Shown: positions 1-6,316, counted from the first letter of the stretch. The stretch: 18,125 nt of DNA from JAPKZH01 sp964537875 (GCA_964537875.1 CAZIDN010000068.1:1-18125), one strand, 5' to 3'. A program made the numbers and translations. The notes: generated by a model from the letters alone, not told the origin.

Positions 1-196
1 TTGTAATCGACAAATCTTCAAACCTACCGCCTTCCAGGCGGTAGTTGTTTAGTTCTATCCGGCCCGGACCGGCGAGTCGGGCGCTCTGCAGGTCGGAAAA
101 TACGGGCGCGCATGAGGGCAGAAAAACAGAAATCACAACGAGGACCATGATTAACGTCAAAGGCTTACCCAAAGAAAATTGTCTTAAGTTTTGCAT
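1..196 (-). CDS. Lipoprotein, N-terminal part, running off the left edge
   Basis: A minus-strand frame opens with ATG at 196 and stays open to the window edge, giving 65 residues. An AGGAGG ribosome binding site (205-210) lies 8 nt before the ATG, which decides the start. Residues 11-29 form a lipoprotein signal: K11, a hydrophobic run, then the lipobox LPSC with Cys29 as the lipidated residue. The mature part begins APVFSDLQSARLAGPGRIEL. Such a 'SDLQSA+L+G.G..E+' start resembles exported proteins of unknown function thought to sit in the outer membrane, but this is recollection and not a firm family assignment. The next residues up to the edge are polar. No function can be given from this fragment. 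If the tRNA remnant at 386-430 is an attachment site, this gene would lie inside the integrated element. Confidence 0.72.
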   Translation of the reverse strand, partial: MQNLRQFSLGKPLTLIMVLVVISVFLPSCAPVFSDLQSARLAGPGRIELNNYRLEGGRFEDLSIT

Positions 197-512
197 GTTT
201 CCATCCTCCTGTTTAGGTTTAACTCTCATATCTCTATTCCAGAAGATAAAGGTTTTCGAGGAGAAAGTTGTTATGAGATTGTGAAGATTTTGTTAAAAGT
301 CTGTTAAACCCGATAACGAAAATTCCCCTTTTCTAATACGCATAGAGGAATACTGCCAATAGATAGGGGAGTTAATCGGAATAGTTTCCTAATCCCTGTG
401 TCGCTGGTTCGAGTCCGGCCAGGCGCGCCACCCTTTTTCCAAAAAATTTTCAAAAGAATAGATAGATTTCTCCCTTGGCGAATAAAAGAGGCACCAGATA
501 CTTATTGGTAGC
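197..512. other. Intergenic region with tRNA remnant
   Basis: This 316-bp stretch lies between the left-edge lipoprotein gene and the small membrane protein gene; both are on the minus strand. Apart from the tRNA 3' half at 386-430 and the AGGAGG site at 205-210, I see no gene. A weak minus-strand promoter-like pair (TTGGCA at 354-359 and TATTAG at 333-338, 15 bp apart) is too poorly spaced to call. Confidence 0.5.
386..430 (+). other. 3' half of a tRNA-Arg(CCU), candidate attachment-site remnant
   Basis: The 45 nt from the anticodon loop to CCA are tRNA-like. The loop TTCCTAA (386-392) holds anticodon CCT (388-390). It is followed by a 3' anticodon strand TCCCT, a 5-nt variable region GTGTC, a T-arm GCTGG/TTCGAGT/CCGGC that pairs fully with one G-T, an acceptor 3' strand CAGGCGC, discriminator G and encoded CCA (428-430), then a T-run. 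The matching 5' strands (AGGGA for the anticodon stem, GCGCCTG for the acceptor) and a D-arm are absent from the preceding 80 nt, so this is not a working tRNA gene. A tRNA 3' half of this kind is what tyrosine-recombinase islands leave at their distal end. No integrase is in the window. Confidence 0.7.
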
Positions 513-704
513 TTAGATTTTTTCGGTTCCCGCTTCAATTTTTTTCATGCTTCGGCAGCAACATGTTTGGTAGAAAAGGCTCATGATAGCCAAGATCGCC
601 GCTGCGGCAACGATCACCCATTTTGCCCATGCAGCCGGCCACCAGAATATGGCCAAAACTATAACGGCTGCAGCCAACAAAAACCGGCAGAAACAAAGCT
701 TCAC
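513..704 (-). CDS. Small two-helix membrane protein with a CCC motif
   Basis: The 63-residue protein starts with GTG at 704. An AGAAGGAG-type ribosome binding site lies about 8 nt upstream, and a plausible promoter lies at 737-766. Two hydrophobic helices are visible, at roughly residues 7-22 and 28-45, joined by a short WWPAAWAKW turn. They are followed by three consecutive cysteines (48-50) and a basic, charged tail. The Cys triplet and short tail would sit on one face of the membrane and could bind metal or be modified, but nothing shows this directly. I do not recognise the family. The overlapping frame starting at 738 gives an unconvincing polar protein. Confidence 0.6.
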   Translation of the reverse strand: MKLCFCRFLLAAAVIVLAIFWWPAAWAKWVIVAAAAILAIMSLFYQTCCCRSMKKIEAGTEKI

Positions 705-736
705 GATTCTTTCTCCTTCTTCCTCGAGCTAAAATC

Positions 737-766
737 ATGATAAATCAAAATCCGAACTTATTACAA
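737..766 (-). promoter_or_regulatory. Likely promoter of the small membrane protein gene
   Basis: Read on the minus strand, TTGTAA (766-761) and TATCAT (742-737) are 18 bp apart, with 4/6 and 5/6 matches to the sigma-70 consensus. The predicted start near 730 gives a leader of about 26 nt carrying the ribosome binding site. Confidence 0.42.
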
Positions 767-925
767 GTGACCCGCCACCGTTCATTAAACTTCCAGGTTT
801 TTTCCCATTATACAGGGATCGATCTAAGGGGGGACCGCTGCTTTCCATTTTAGCTCCCTTGGTCAGAATTAGGCGGTTTTAAGCATTCAAAGTGCTGCTT
901 GATATTTTCGCCAGATTTAATCATG

Positions 926-962
926 TTGACATTCCTTTACATTCTTTTACATTTCTTTGACA
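926..962 (+). repeat. Four helically phased TT(G/T)ACA hexamers
   Basis: The hexamers are TTGACA at 926, TTTACA at 936, TTTACA at 946 and TTGACA at 957. Their spacings are 10, 10 and 11 bp, so all four face the same side of the helix. The repeating unit is about YTTTACATTC. OmpR/PhoB-family response regulators bind tandem half-sites with a 10-11 bp step, and the following gene encodes an outer membrane protein. An operator is therefore an attractive inference, but no regulator gene is in view. The outer TTGACA copies also match the sigma-70 -35 consensus. Confidence 0.5.
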
Positions 963-984
963 CCTTTCTGATATTGTTGCGTTA

Positions 985-1014
985 TTGTAATCAGCGAATA
1001 GGATTCCATAAATT
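985..1014 (+). promoter_or_regulatory. Possible promoter of the beta-barrel gene
   Basis: TTGTAA (985-990) and TAAATT (1009-1014) are 18 bp apart, each matching the sigma-70 consensus at 4/6 positions. The predicted start near 1021 would leave a 24-nt leader that includes the GGGAGG ribosome binding site. It lies just downstream of the phased hexamers. Confidence 0.3.
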
Positions 1015-1044
1015 AATAATCTCATCAAAATCAGGGAGGAATGA

Positions 1045-1578
1045 ATGAAAAAGCCACTTTCTTGGGTAGGAGCAGTTTCTCTGGCCGTGCTGCTTGTTGC
1101 TGTTCCGGCCACCGCCGGGGCCGACCCTTCTCAGACGGCTCAGCAAACTGAAATGGACCTGGCCGTGAAGGTCGGAGTGGGGGCGGGAGTCCCGTACGGT
1201 GTACTCGGAGCCGGGATTGATGTCGGCATTCCGCACTTCTCTTTAGTCGGCGGATTTGGCACGACGGCCTATGGGCCTGTCGGTTGGTCCGCGGGCGTGC
1301 GCGCGTATTTATTCGGTCGGACACGCCGGTTCCGACCTCACTTGACTGCGGTGTATGGAACCACCATGATCGTGGATGTGGTGGGGGGCGACTCTTACAC
1401 TGTGAATGGATTTGGTTTCTACGGCAGCCTCGACCATGACATCGGTCCCATTGGCGGGCTGATCCTGACCTACGGAGTTGGCCTGGTCACGAACGAACCG
1501 CCGGGGGCGGGCGTCGAGGATCCTCGATTTTCGGTCAAAGTGATGTTCGGGCTCAATTACCGATTTGGTGGCCGATAG
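1045..1578 (+). CDS. Small outer membrane beta-barrel protein
   Basis: The 177-residue protein begins with a clear Sec signal peptide: MKK, a hydrophobic core at residues 7-21, and a likely cut after AGA at about residue 26. The mature part is rich in Gly, Val and aromatic residues in alternating patterns (for example VGVGAGVPYGVLGAGIDVGI and FGFYGSLDHDIG). It ends with an amphipathic strand, VMFGLNYRFGG, as expected for an eight-stranded OmpA/OmpX-sized barrel. The start at 1045 is fixed by GGGAGG at 1034-1039; the ATG at 1041 is out of frame. Function is unknown; small barrels of this type act as porins, adhesins or stress proteins. A 6-bp hairpin (1582-1601) follows the stop without a T-run. 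Confidence 0.8.
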   Translation: MKKPLSWVGAVSLAVLLVAVPATAGADPSQTAQQTEMDLAVKVGVGAGVPYGVLGAGIDVGIPHFSLVGGFGTTAYGPVGWSAGVRAYLFGRTRRFRPHLTAVYGTTMIVDVVGGDSYTVNGFGFYGSLDHDIGPIGGLILTYGVGLVTNEPPGAGVEDPRFSVKVMFGLNYRFGGR

Positions 1579-1789
1579 TAACTCGCATGCTGGTCTGCGA
1601 GCGGGAAGCCAGCTATTAATGAGAGACGATTAGCCGTTCCGCACCATCCTTTTATCGGGAGGCTAGACCGTCCGGCCTCCATATGCCTGGCACATAATCC
1701 ATGAAATCTAAATTAAGAATTTCGTTCTCTCCATATTGTCGATACAGTGAGAGCTTTTCTGCGATAGATACGATACTCGGACCGCTTTA

Positions 1790-1984
1790 TTAGCCGATGA
1801 GCTTTGTGTAAAGCCAGTAAAGGAAGGCGGCGCCGTAGGCTATCACCAAAGTCCAGACGACGATAGTGATAATTTTATCGATCCGCTTGAGGAACGGGTC
1901 TCGAGAGATTCGTTTCTTATTACCAAGCGTGGAAATGGCATAAAGTATTGCGATAACCAATAACAAATATAACCATTTTCTCAT
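1790..1984 (-). CDS. Small two-helix membrane protein
   Basis: The 64-residue protein has two membrane helices, at about residues 3-20 and 38-60. They are separated by a strongly basic linker containing KKRISRDPFLKRIDK, which should face the cytoplasm. There is no strong ribosome binding site before the ATG at 1984, and the gene has no neighbour close enough to be in an operon. The clean helix-loop-helix pattern is the main support. I do not recognise the family and give no function. The 1579-1789 gap to its right end holds two G+C-rich hairpins (1582-1601 and 1658-1680) without T-runs and otherwise nothing I can assign. Confidence 0.52.
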   Translation of the reverse strand: MRKWLYLLLVIAILYAISTLGNKKRISRDPFLKRIDKIITIVVWTLVIAYGAAFLYWLYTKLIG

Positions 1985-2051
1985 GAAGCGCAGTCCGAGC
2001 TGTTTACTATCCTAGCGGAAGCCCGATTATTCCGGTTCGGCGGACTGGTGT

Positions 2052-2088
2052 CAAGGCGCGCTATGTGCTGACGCGCTTGGGGCTTTTT
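2052..2088 (+). terminator. Weak terminator-like hairpin
   Basis: CAAGGCGCG (2052-2060) pairs with CGCGCTTG (2072-2079), leaving one bulged G and an 11-nt loop, followed by GGGC and five Ts. On the plus strand it could stop read-through toward the oxidoreductase gene. The distance between stem and T-run makes this weak. Confidence 0.28.
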
Positions 2089-3478
2089 AGAGAACTTGCC
2101 AGCCGGCCCGGTACTTTTTCGTCAGCAGCTCATTGGCCTCCGGGCAGTTCGTCACGCGCAGGTTCTCGCCGTCCCATAAAAGCTTGGTCTGCATTTTGAT
2201 GGCGACGTTCCCGAGGAGTGCGACTTCGGTGACGAGAGAGGCAAAATCAAAATTCGCTCCGGCCGGCGGCCCGCCTTTGCAGGCCTGGATGAATTCTTTA
2301 AAATGGCCCTTCGAGCGGGGAAGAGTTTCCGGAGGTTTGGGAAATTCCCGGTGCTTTCCCTCCGGGATGATACGGTTGCCGAGCATTTTGCCGGAGTCGC
2401 CGATATAGAGAGTTTCGTTATAGTCCAGCTTTCTCGAGCTTTCGAGCTCGAACGGCTTGGGCGGCCTCAACATGCCGTCATACCAGGTGAGCGTCAGCGG
2501 CGGCCATTCCTCGCCGCGCGCCGGGAACTCGAACTTGACCTCAGAGACGAGCGGAAAGGTTTCGGCATGGAGCTCCGTCGAAGCGGCCTCGACGCTCACG
2601 GGGTGTCCCAGGTTGAGCGCTTTAAAGATCGGATGGAAGGCATGGCAGGCCATGTCGCCAAGAACTCCCGTGCCGAAATCGTACCAGCCGCGCCATCGAA
2701 ACGGATGATAGATCGGATGATAAGGCCGGTAGGGGGCGACGCCCAGCCAGAGATTCCAATCCAGCTTTCGGGGGACAGAGGGGAATGTTTCGGGCCGTTC
2801 GACCGCCTGCGGCCATGGGAATCCGCCTCTCGGACGGTCGCACCAATGGTGAACTTCCCGCACCTTGCCGATCGCGCCGGCCATGATATATTCGGCCAGC
2901 GTCCGGACACCCTCGGCGGCCTGGCCGGCGTTGCCCATCTGCGTGGCCACTTTTTGTTCGCGAGCCACCTTGGCCATCTCGCGCGCCTCAACCACGGTGT
3001 GGGTGAGGGGTTTCTCGCAATAGACATGTTTTCCCATGCGCATCGCCGCGAGAGAGATCGGCGCATGCATGTGATCCGGCGTGGCGACAATCACGGCGTC
3101 GATATTTTTAGCTTCTTTCTCCAGCATGACCCGGTAATCGCGGTACCGGGCGGCCTGGGGATATCTTTTAAAAGTTCGCGCGGCGAACTTCCAGTCCACG
3201 TCGCACAGGGCGACGATGTTCTGCTGTTCTTTGGAAAAGGCCTCCAGGACACCGCCTCCCTGGCCGCCTATGCCGACTCCGGCGAAATTGATCCGGTCGC
3301 TGGGCGGGACCTGTCCGGGACCGCCCAGGACGTGCCTGGGCACGACACTCACGCAGCCGGCGGCGCTGAGAGCGGCCAAACCTGCGACAGAGATTCCTAG
3401 AAATTCACGCCGGGAAAGCCGGGCCTGGGGCGGGGAGGAATTGTCGATTTTGCTCCTGTCTTCAGGAGAATCTTTCAT
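2087..3478 (-). CDS. Tat-exported Gfo/Idh/MocA-family oxidoreductase lipoprotein
   Basis: This is an NAD(P)-dependent sugar or cyclitol oxidoreductase of 463 residues. Residues 21-42 form a twin-arginine signal (LSRREFL, hydrophobic core) ending in a lipobox, LSAAGC, so the enzyme is probably anchored outside the cytoplasm. The Rossmann fold starts with GVGIGGQGG (67-75). The family EKP motif is EKPLTH (155-160), with catalytic-type Lys156. The second-domain motif GVLGDMACHAFHP (271-283) supplies Asp275 and His279. I chose the ATG at 3478. An upstream in-frame TTG at 3532 would add 18 residues translated from the repeat at 3525-3590, which is unlikely. GH105 lies 116 nt upstream on the same strand, so both may act on the same sugar. 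The exact substrate cannot be read. Similar Tat-exported members are common in Planctomycetes, Bacteroidetes and Acidobacteria. Confidence 0.88.
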   Translation of the reverse strand: MKDSPEDRSKIDNSSPPQARLSRREFLGISVAGLAALSAAGCVSVVPRHVLGGPGQVPPSDRINFAGVGIGGQGGGVLEAFSKEQQNIVALCDVDWKFAARTFKRYPQAARYRDYRVMLEKEAKNIDAVIVATPDHMHAPISLAAMRMGKHVYCEKPLTHTVVEAREMAKVAREQKVATQMGNAGQAAEGVRTLAEYIMAGAIGKVREVHHWCDRPRGGFPWPQAVERPETFPSVPRKLDWNLWLGVAPYRPYHPIYHPFRWRGWYDFGTGVLGDMACHAFHPIFKALNLGHPVSVEAASTELHAETFPLVSEVKFEFPARGEEWPPLTLTWYDGMLRPPKPFELESSRKLDYNETLYIGDSGKMLGNRIIPEGKHREFPKPPETLPRSKGHFKEFIQACKGGPPAGANFDFASLVTEVALLGNVAIKMQTKLLWDGENLRVTNCPEANELLTKKYRAGWQVL

Positions 3479-3524
3479 GGCGAAAATATATCTCCCGGGA
3501 ACGGTCAAGTCAAGACCATTAATT

Positions 3525-3590
3525 GGGGTCAAACCTACTCATTACGCAAAATTCTCTCGGGGAAGATGCGTAAAAAGTAGCTTTGACCCC
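3525..3590. repeat. REP-like palindrome, copy A (imperfect)
   Basis: The 24-nt arms (3525-3548 and 3567-3590) flank an 18-nt loop. They start with GGGGTCAAA and end with TTTGACCCC. The arms pair at 21 of 24 positions. The copy matches the palindrome at 4743-4808 at 60 of 66 positions, including most of the loop (CTCGGGGAAGA). It ends 4 nt from the stop codon of the GH105 gene. Size, symmetry and the GGGGTC tip resemble repeats mobilised by RAYT (REP-associated tyrosine transposase) enzymes, but none is encoded here. Confidence 0.85.
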
Positions 3591-3594
3591 GGTT

Positions 3595-4713
3595 TTAGAC
3601 GGAAGCGGCGGCGCAGGCGGCCAGAATAACCGGTCCCTGGCCATGCCAGTCATTGACCGGCGTCTCTCGGCGATAATAATCCTCCAGCGTGTCCTGGGTG
3701 GATGTCCCGATGCACGTGCCGTATATATTTCCGTCGATATCGATTTTTTCCTTCAAGCTCTCAAAACCCCTCAGGGCGCATTCCTTGTATGTTTCATCGA
3801 GCCATCCTTGGTTCGCGCCCTCGAGGAATGAATAGATAAACATGGCCGTCCCGGAGGTCTCCTCGAAAGAATCGCGGTGGGTGAGGAGCTGATGCCAGCG
3901 GCCGCTCGCCCCTTGGTTGTTTCGTACGGCTCTGCAGAAATTCTGGTAGAGTTCGAGAAGGCGGTCCCAGCCGGGATGCAAATACGGAATTGTCTTGAGG
4001 ACTTCGACAAAAGCCAGAGACAGCCAACCATTGGCCCGCGACCAGAAGCCAGGCGAATGGGTTGTCCGATTTATTCCCCAACCCCAGCCCTGGTGATAAA
4101 GACATTTCTCCGGATCCTGGAGTCTCACCGTGTAATTGAAAAATTGACGGAGGACGTCATCATAGCGCTGCGGCTCACTCAAAAGACCGGCCGACTTGGC
4201 CAGAAGGGGACACAGCATGAACAGGGCGTCGAGCCAGGTCCGCCGACGCCAAGTCTCCAGCTCGAAGCAGAAGCTTTGGTCGAGAAGCCGGGGCGCTTTA
4301 TGCTCGTAGTGATACGTAATTTCTCGGAGGGCTTGAAGATAAGGCTCTTTGGAACGACGTTTATACAACTCAAGAAGGGCATGGGCTATGGCTCCGCCTT
4401 CGTCGATGCTGCTGGATTTTATCCGTTGGCTGGATAAATAGAAGTTGTAGCTTTTCTCAACAAAGTCCAAGTATCTCGTGTCGTTTGTCAGATCGTACAC
4501 ATGACAGAGCGACCAAAGGGCCACACCGGTGGGATACAGGCAGCGATAGAATTTCTGTCCAGAATTTTCCGTTGGCTCCAGCTCGATGTGCTCCGGCGAA
4601 TAGCCAAAGCTGATGTATTTGTCGGCAATCAAAACCGCAACTTCTCTCGGCGTCTTAGTCTTATGATTTGAAAAGATGTCGTCAGCCGAAGATTTTGTCG
4701 TTTTTGGATTCAT
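3595..4713 (-). CDS. Glycoside hydrolase family 105 (unsaturated glycosyl hydrolase)
   Basis: Family GH105 enzymes, such as the unsaturated rhamnogalacturonyl hydrolase YteR, hydrate the 4,5-double bond that polysaccharide lyases leave on uronic acids and so release the terminal sugar. The protein has 372 residues, the usual length for this alpha/alpha-barrel family. WLDALFM (160-166) carries the Asp expected to be catalytic (Asp162). WSRANGW (224-230), ETSGTAMF (285-292) and RETPVNDWHGQGPV (349-362) are family signatures. No signal peptide is present, so it works in the cytoplasm on imported oligosaccharides. The ribosome binding site is weak. A TATAAT hexamer (4738-4733) lies 19 nt before the ATG, but a fitting -35 would fall inside palindrome copy B. 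Both ends of the gene abut palindrome copies. No lyase or transporter is visible nearby. Confidence 0.9.
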   Translation of the reverse strand: MNPKTTKSSADDIFSNHKTKTPREVAVLIADKYISFGYSPEHIELEPTENSGQKFYRCLYPTGVALWSLCHVYDLTNDTRYLDFVEKSYNFYLSSQRIKSSSIDEGGAIAHALLELYKRRSKEPYLQALREITYHYEHKAPRLLDQSFCFELETWRRRTWLDALFMLCPLLAKSAGLLSEPQRYDDVLRQFFNYTVRLQDPEKCLYHQGWGWGINRTTHSPGFWSRANGWLSLAFVEVLKTIPYLHPGWDRLLELYQNFCRAVRNNQGASGRWHQLLTHRDSFEETSGTAMFIYSFLEGANQGWLDETYKECALRGFESLKEKIDIDGNIYGTCIGTSTQDTLEDYYRRETPVNDWHGQGPVILAACAAASV

Positions 4714-4742
4714 GGTATGCGGTCAATCCTATATTATATCAT

Positions 4743-4808
4743 GGGGTCAAACCTACTCGTTACGCAATATTTTCTCGGGGAAGATGCGTAACGAGTAGGT
4801 TTGACCCC
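4743..4808. repeat. REP-like palindrome, copy B (perfect 24-bp arms)
   Basis: GGGGTCAAACCTACTCGTTA... (4743-4766) pairs without mismatch with 4785-4808 across the 18-nt loop 4767-4784. It lies 29 nt upstream of the GH105 start codon and is the same 66-bp unit as copy A at 3525. As RNA or single-stranded DNA it would form a very stable hairpin. There is no T-run after it on either strand, so it is not a typical terminator. Confidence 0.9.
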
Positions 4809-5172
4809 GGAGGCGGAGGTGCATGGCTGATTGATACCATAGAAATGTTAGAAAGCGGAAGCCATTTTTGAGGGAATGATGGGTTCGGATTTATAGCTGT
4901 TCTTCAGCCGGACATATAATGGATAGGCGTAAACATGGAATAGGAGCATCTGGAAAAATGAGATTCGGTCGGGATTGGAGGGATGAGAATCGCCGTTTTT
5001 CCCGAAGAGCGAAGTCGGCTCTTTCATCTTGTTTTTATAGTATCTCTTAAACGAGTAGCGTTCCCGTCAGAGTTTGGCGCACTCGCCATAAAACTCCCTG
5101 CAGTTGGTTTTTTGGGCCAAATATGATAAAAATGAAGGCCGACTCCATACAGAGCCTTGAGGAGACTCAGTC
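4809..5172. other. Intergenic region upstream of the TPR gene
   Basis: This 364-bp region has no convincing gene. An isolated plus-strand TATAAT lies at 4915-4920 without a good -35. A short hairpin AAGAGC/GCTCTT at about 5015-5033 is followed by TCATCTTGTTTTT and is terminator-like but weak. TATGAT at 5122-5127 could be a -10 for the next gene, again with no -35 at proper spacing. Confidence 0.4.
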
Positions 5173-5829
5173 ATGAAACGAAAAATCAAGAGGCAGCTCA
5201 AAGAGGATGAACTGGTCACGGGTTTCCAGAAATTTCTCGAATTCGCCAAGACCTGGCAGAAAGAAGTCATCATTTTTGCGGTCGTCGTGGCGGTTCTCGC
5301 CACGCTCTATGGAAGCCTCCAGCTGATAAGGGCCCAGCAGGCGAAAAAAGAAAGCCGGCGGGTGGGAGAAATCCTTGCCCTCCGCGCCGACCTTGCCAAA
5401 AATCCTCAGAATGTGGCCAAGCTGGAGCAGTTGGGCGGGACGGAGAAAGCAGCCCGCCTGGCCTTCATCAGCCTGGCCACGTACTGGATTGAACAGGGAA
5501 ACCTGGATAAAGCCCTGGCCAGCCTGGCGAAAATCAAGGACATTCCCAAGGATTTTTTTTATTATCAGGCCCAGGACCTGACGGCCCAAGTCGAGATCCT
5601 CAAAGGCCGGTACGACCAGGCGATCCAGATCCTGAAGAAAATCGAGGAGGCCAAGCCGAAAGACTATCTTCTGGACGTCGTTCTCTACCGTCATGCGGAA
5701 GCGCTCGAGAAAAAAGGCCAACCGAAAGAGGCCCGGGATCTTTACAAGAAAGTCCAGGACGAGTATGCCCAGACCTACTTTGGATATGACGCCTCAGCCA
5801 AGGTCAAGAAATTAGAGAGCGCCAAATAG
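5173..5829 (+). CDS. YfgM-like membrane-anchored TPR protein
   Basis: The 218-residue protein has a basic N-terminus, one membrane helix at about residues 32-53 (EVIIFAVVVAVLATLYGSLQ), and a long outward-facing alpha-helical domain. That domain carries tetratricopeptide-like repeats, for example the helices around LAFISLATYWIEQGNLDKAL and ILKGRYDQAIQILKKIEE. This layout matches the TPR_21/YfgM family, where E. coli YfgM is an ancillary SecYEG subunit that helps pass proteins to periplasmic chaperones. The start is set by GAGGAG at 5159-5164, 8 nt before the ATG. No bamB or hisS-type partner is adjacent, so the Sec link is from family resemblance only. Confidence 0.72.
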   Translation: MKRKIKRQLKEDELVTGFQKFLEFAKTWQKEVIIFAVVVAVLATLYGSLQLIRAQQAKKESRRVGEILALRADLAKNPQNVAKLEQLGGTEKAARLAFISLATYWIEQGNLDKALASLAKIKDIPKDFFYYQAQDLTAQVEILKGRYDQAIQILKKIEEAKPKDYLLDVVLYRHAEALEKKGQPKEARDLYKKVQDEYAQTYFGYDASAKVKKLESAK

Positions 5830-5981
5830 AGGTCGGGGAAGCCTGTTCATTTCGGTGATGGAAATCGTGTCAATAGATTCTTATGAAGCATGAAGAAAAA
5901 TATTAAATTAAAGCTATTCATCCCCCTGCCCCGTCTAGAGAACTCAGGGGACGGAAACGGGTCGGAGGGCGGACCGCTCAC

Positions 5982-6009
5982 TTGTAAATTGGGGGGAAAA
6001 GGCTATAAT
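5982..6009 (+). promoter_or_regulatory. Promoter of the ferredoxin gene
   Basis: TTGTAA (5982-5987) and a perfect TATAAT (6004-6009) are 16 bp apart. Transcription would start near 6016, giving a short leader that contains GGAGGA (6028-6033), 5 nt before the ATG at 6039. Confidence 0.6.
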
Positions 6010-6038
6010 AGATTTTCATTTTAGATTGGAGGACCTTC

Positions 6039-6290
6039 ATGGCCTATAAGATAACTGAGGAATGCATCAACTGCGGCGCCTGCGAGCCCGAATGCCCCAA
6101 TCAGGCGATTTCGGCCGGCGACGAAATCTACATCATCGACTCCGCCAAATGCACGGAATGCGTCGGGCATTTCGACGAATCCCAGTGCGCGGCCGTCTGC
6201 CCCGTGGATTCCTGCGTCCCCGACCCGGAGCATCGGGAAACGAAGGAAGAGCTAGAAGCTAAATATCGAAAGCTGACGGGCAAGGGCTAA
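6039..6290 (+). CDS. YfhL-type 2[4Fe-4S] ferredoxin
   Basis: This 83-residue protein is a small low-potential electron carrier. The first cluster motif is Cys9-x2-Cys12-x2-Cys15-x3-Cys19-Pro. The second is Cys38-x2-Cys41-x8-Cys50-x3-Cys54-Pro, followed by an extra Cys59. The 8-residue insert between the second and third cysteines of cluster II (CVGHFDESQC) and the helical charged tail are typical of the YfhL/Alvin ferredoxin family rather than the classic clostridial type. It has its own promoter and ribosome binding site. It could serve the pyruvate:ferredoxin oxidoreductase at the right end of the window or another iron-sulfur enzyme; position alone does not decide this. Confidence 0.9.
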   Translation: MAYKITEECINCGACEPECPNQAISAGDEIYIIDSAKCTECVGHFDESQCAAVCPVDSCVPDPEHRETKEELEAKYRKLTGKG

Positions 6291-6316
6291 TTTCCGGCGA
6301 CGATTCAACGATAAAC

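Larger units (their letters stand above)
705..1044. other. Divergent intergenic region with control sequences
   Basis: This 340-bp region separates the minus-strand small membrane gene from the plus-strand beta-barrel gene. It carries the minus-strand promoter at 737-766, the phased hexamer array at 926-962, and a weak plus-strand promoter at 985-1014. I see no gene in it. The tract from about 770 to 900 has no structure I can assign. Confidence 0.5.

Noticed and set aside
24..44. An 8-bp hairpin (CTACCGCC/GGCGGTAG) that looks like a terminator.
   Set aside because: It lies inside the coding region of the minus-strand lipoprotein and has no proper T-run.
45..284. A 79-codon plus-strand frame.
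   Set aside because: It is antisense to the lipoprotein gene, has no ribosome binding site, and its product has no protein-like features.
386..430. The tRNA-like sequence as a working tRNA or a tmRNA 3' end.
   Set aside because: There is no 5' acceptor strand, D-arm or 5' anticodon strand. The clear anticodon loop before the T-arm argues against tmRNA.
2303..3400. A long plus-strand open frame of 365 codons opposite the oxidoreductase gene.
   Set aside because: The minus-strand protein has clear family motifs. The antisense frame is a by-product of G+C-rich codon use.
3479..3532. An upstream TTG start that would lengthen the oxidoreductase by 18 residues.
   Set aside because: The extension would be read partly from the palindrome and places the Tat signal too far from the N-terminus.
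4958..5050. A 30-codon plus-strand frame with AGGAG upstream.
   Set aside because: The spacing to the ATG is long, the product is a basic, low-complexity peptide, and the hairpin at its end suggests non-coding sequence.
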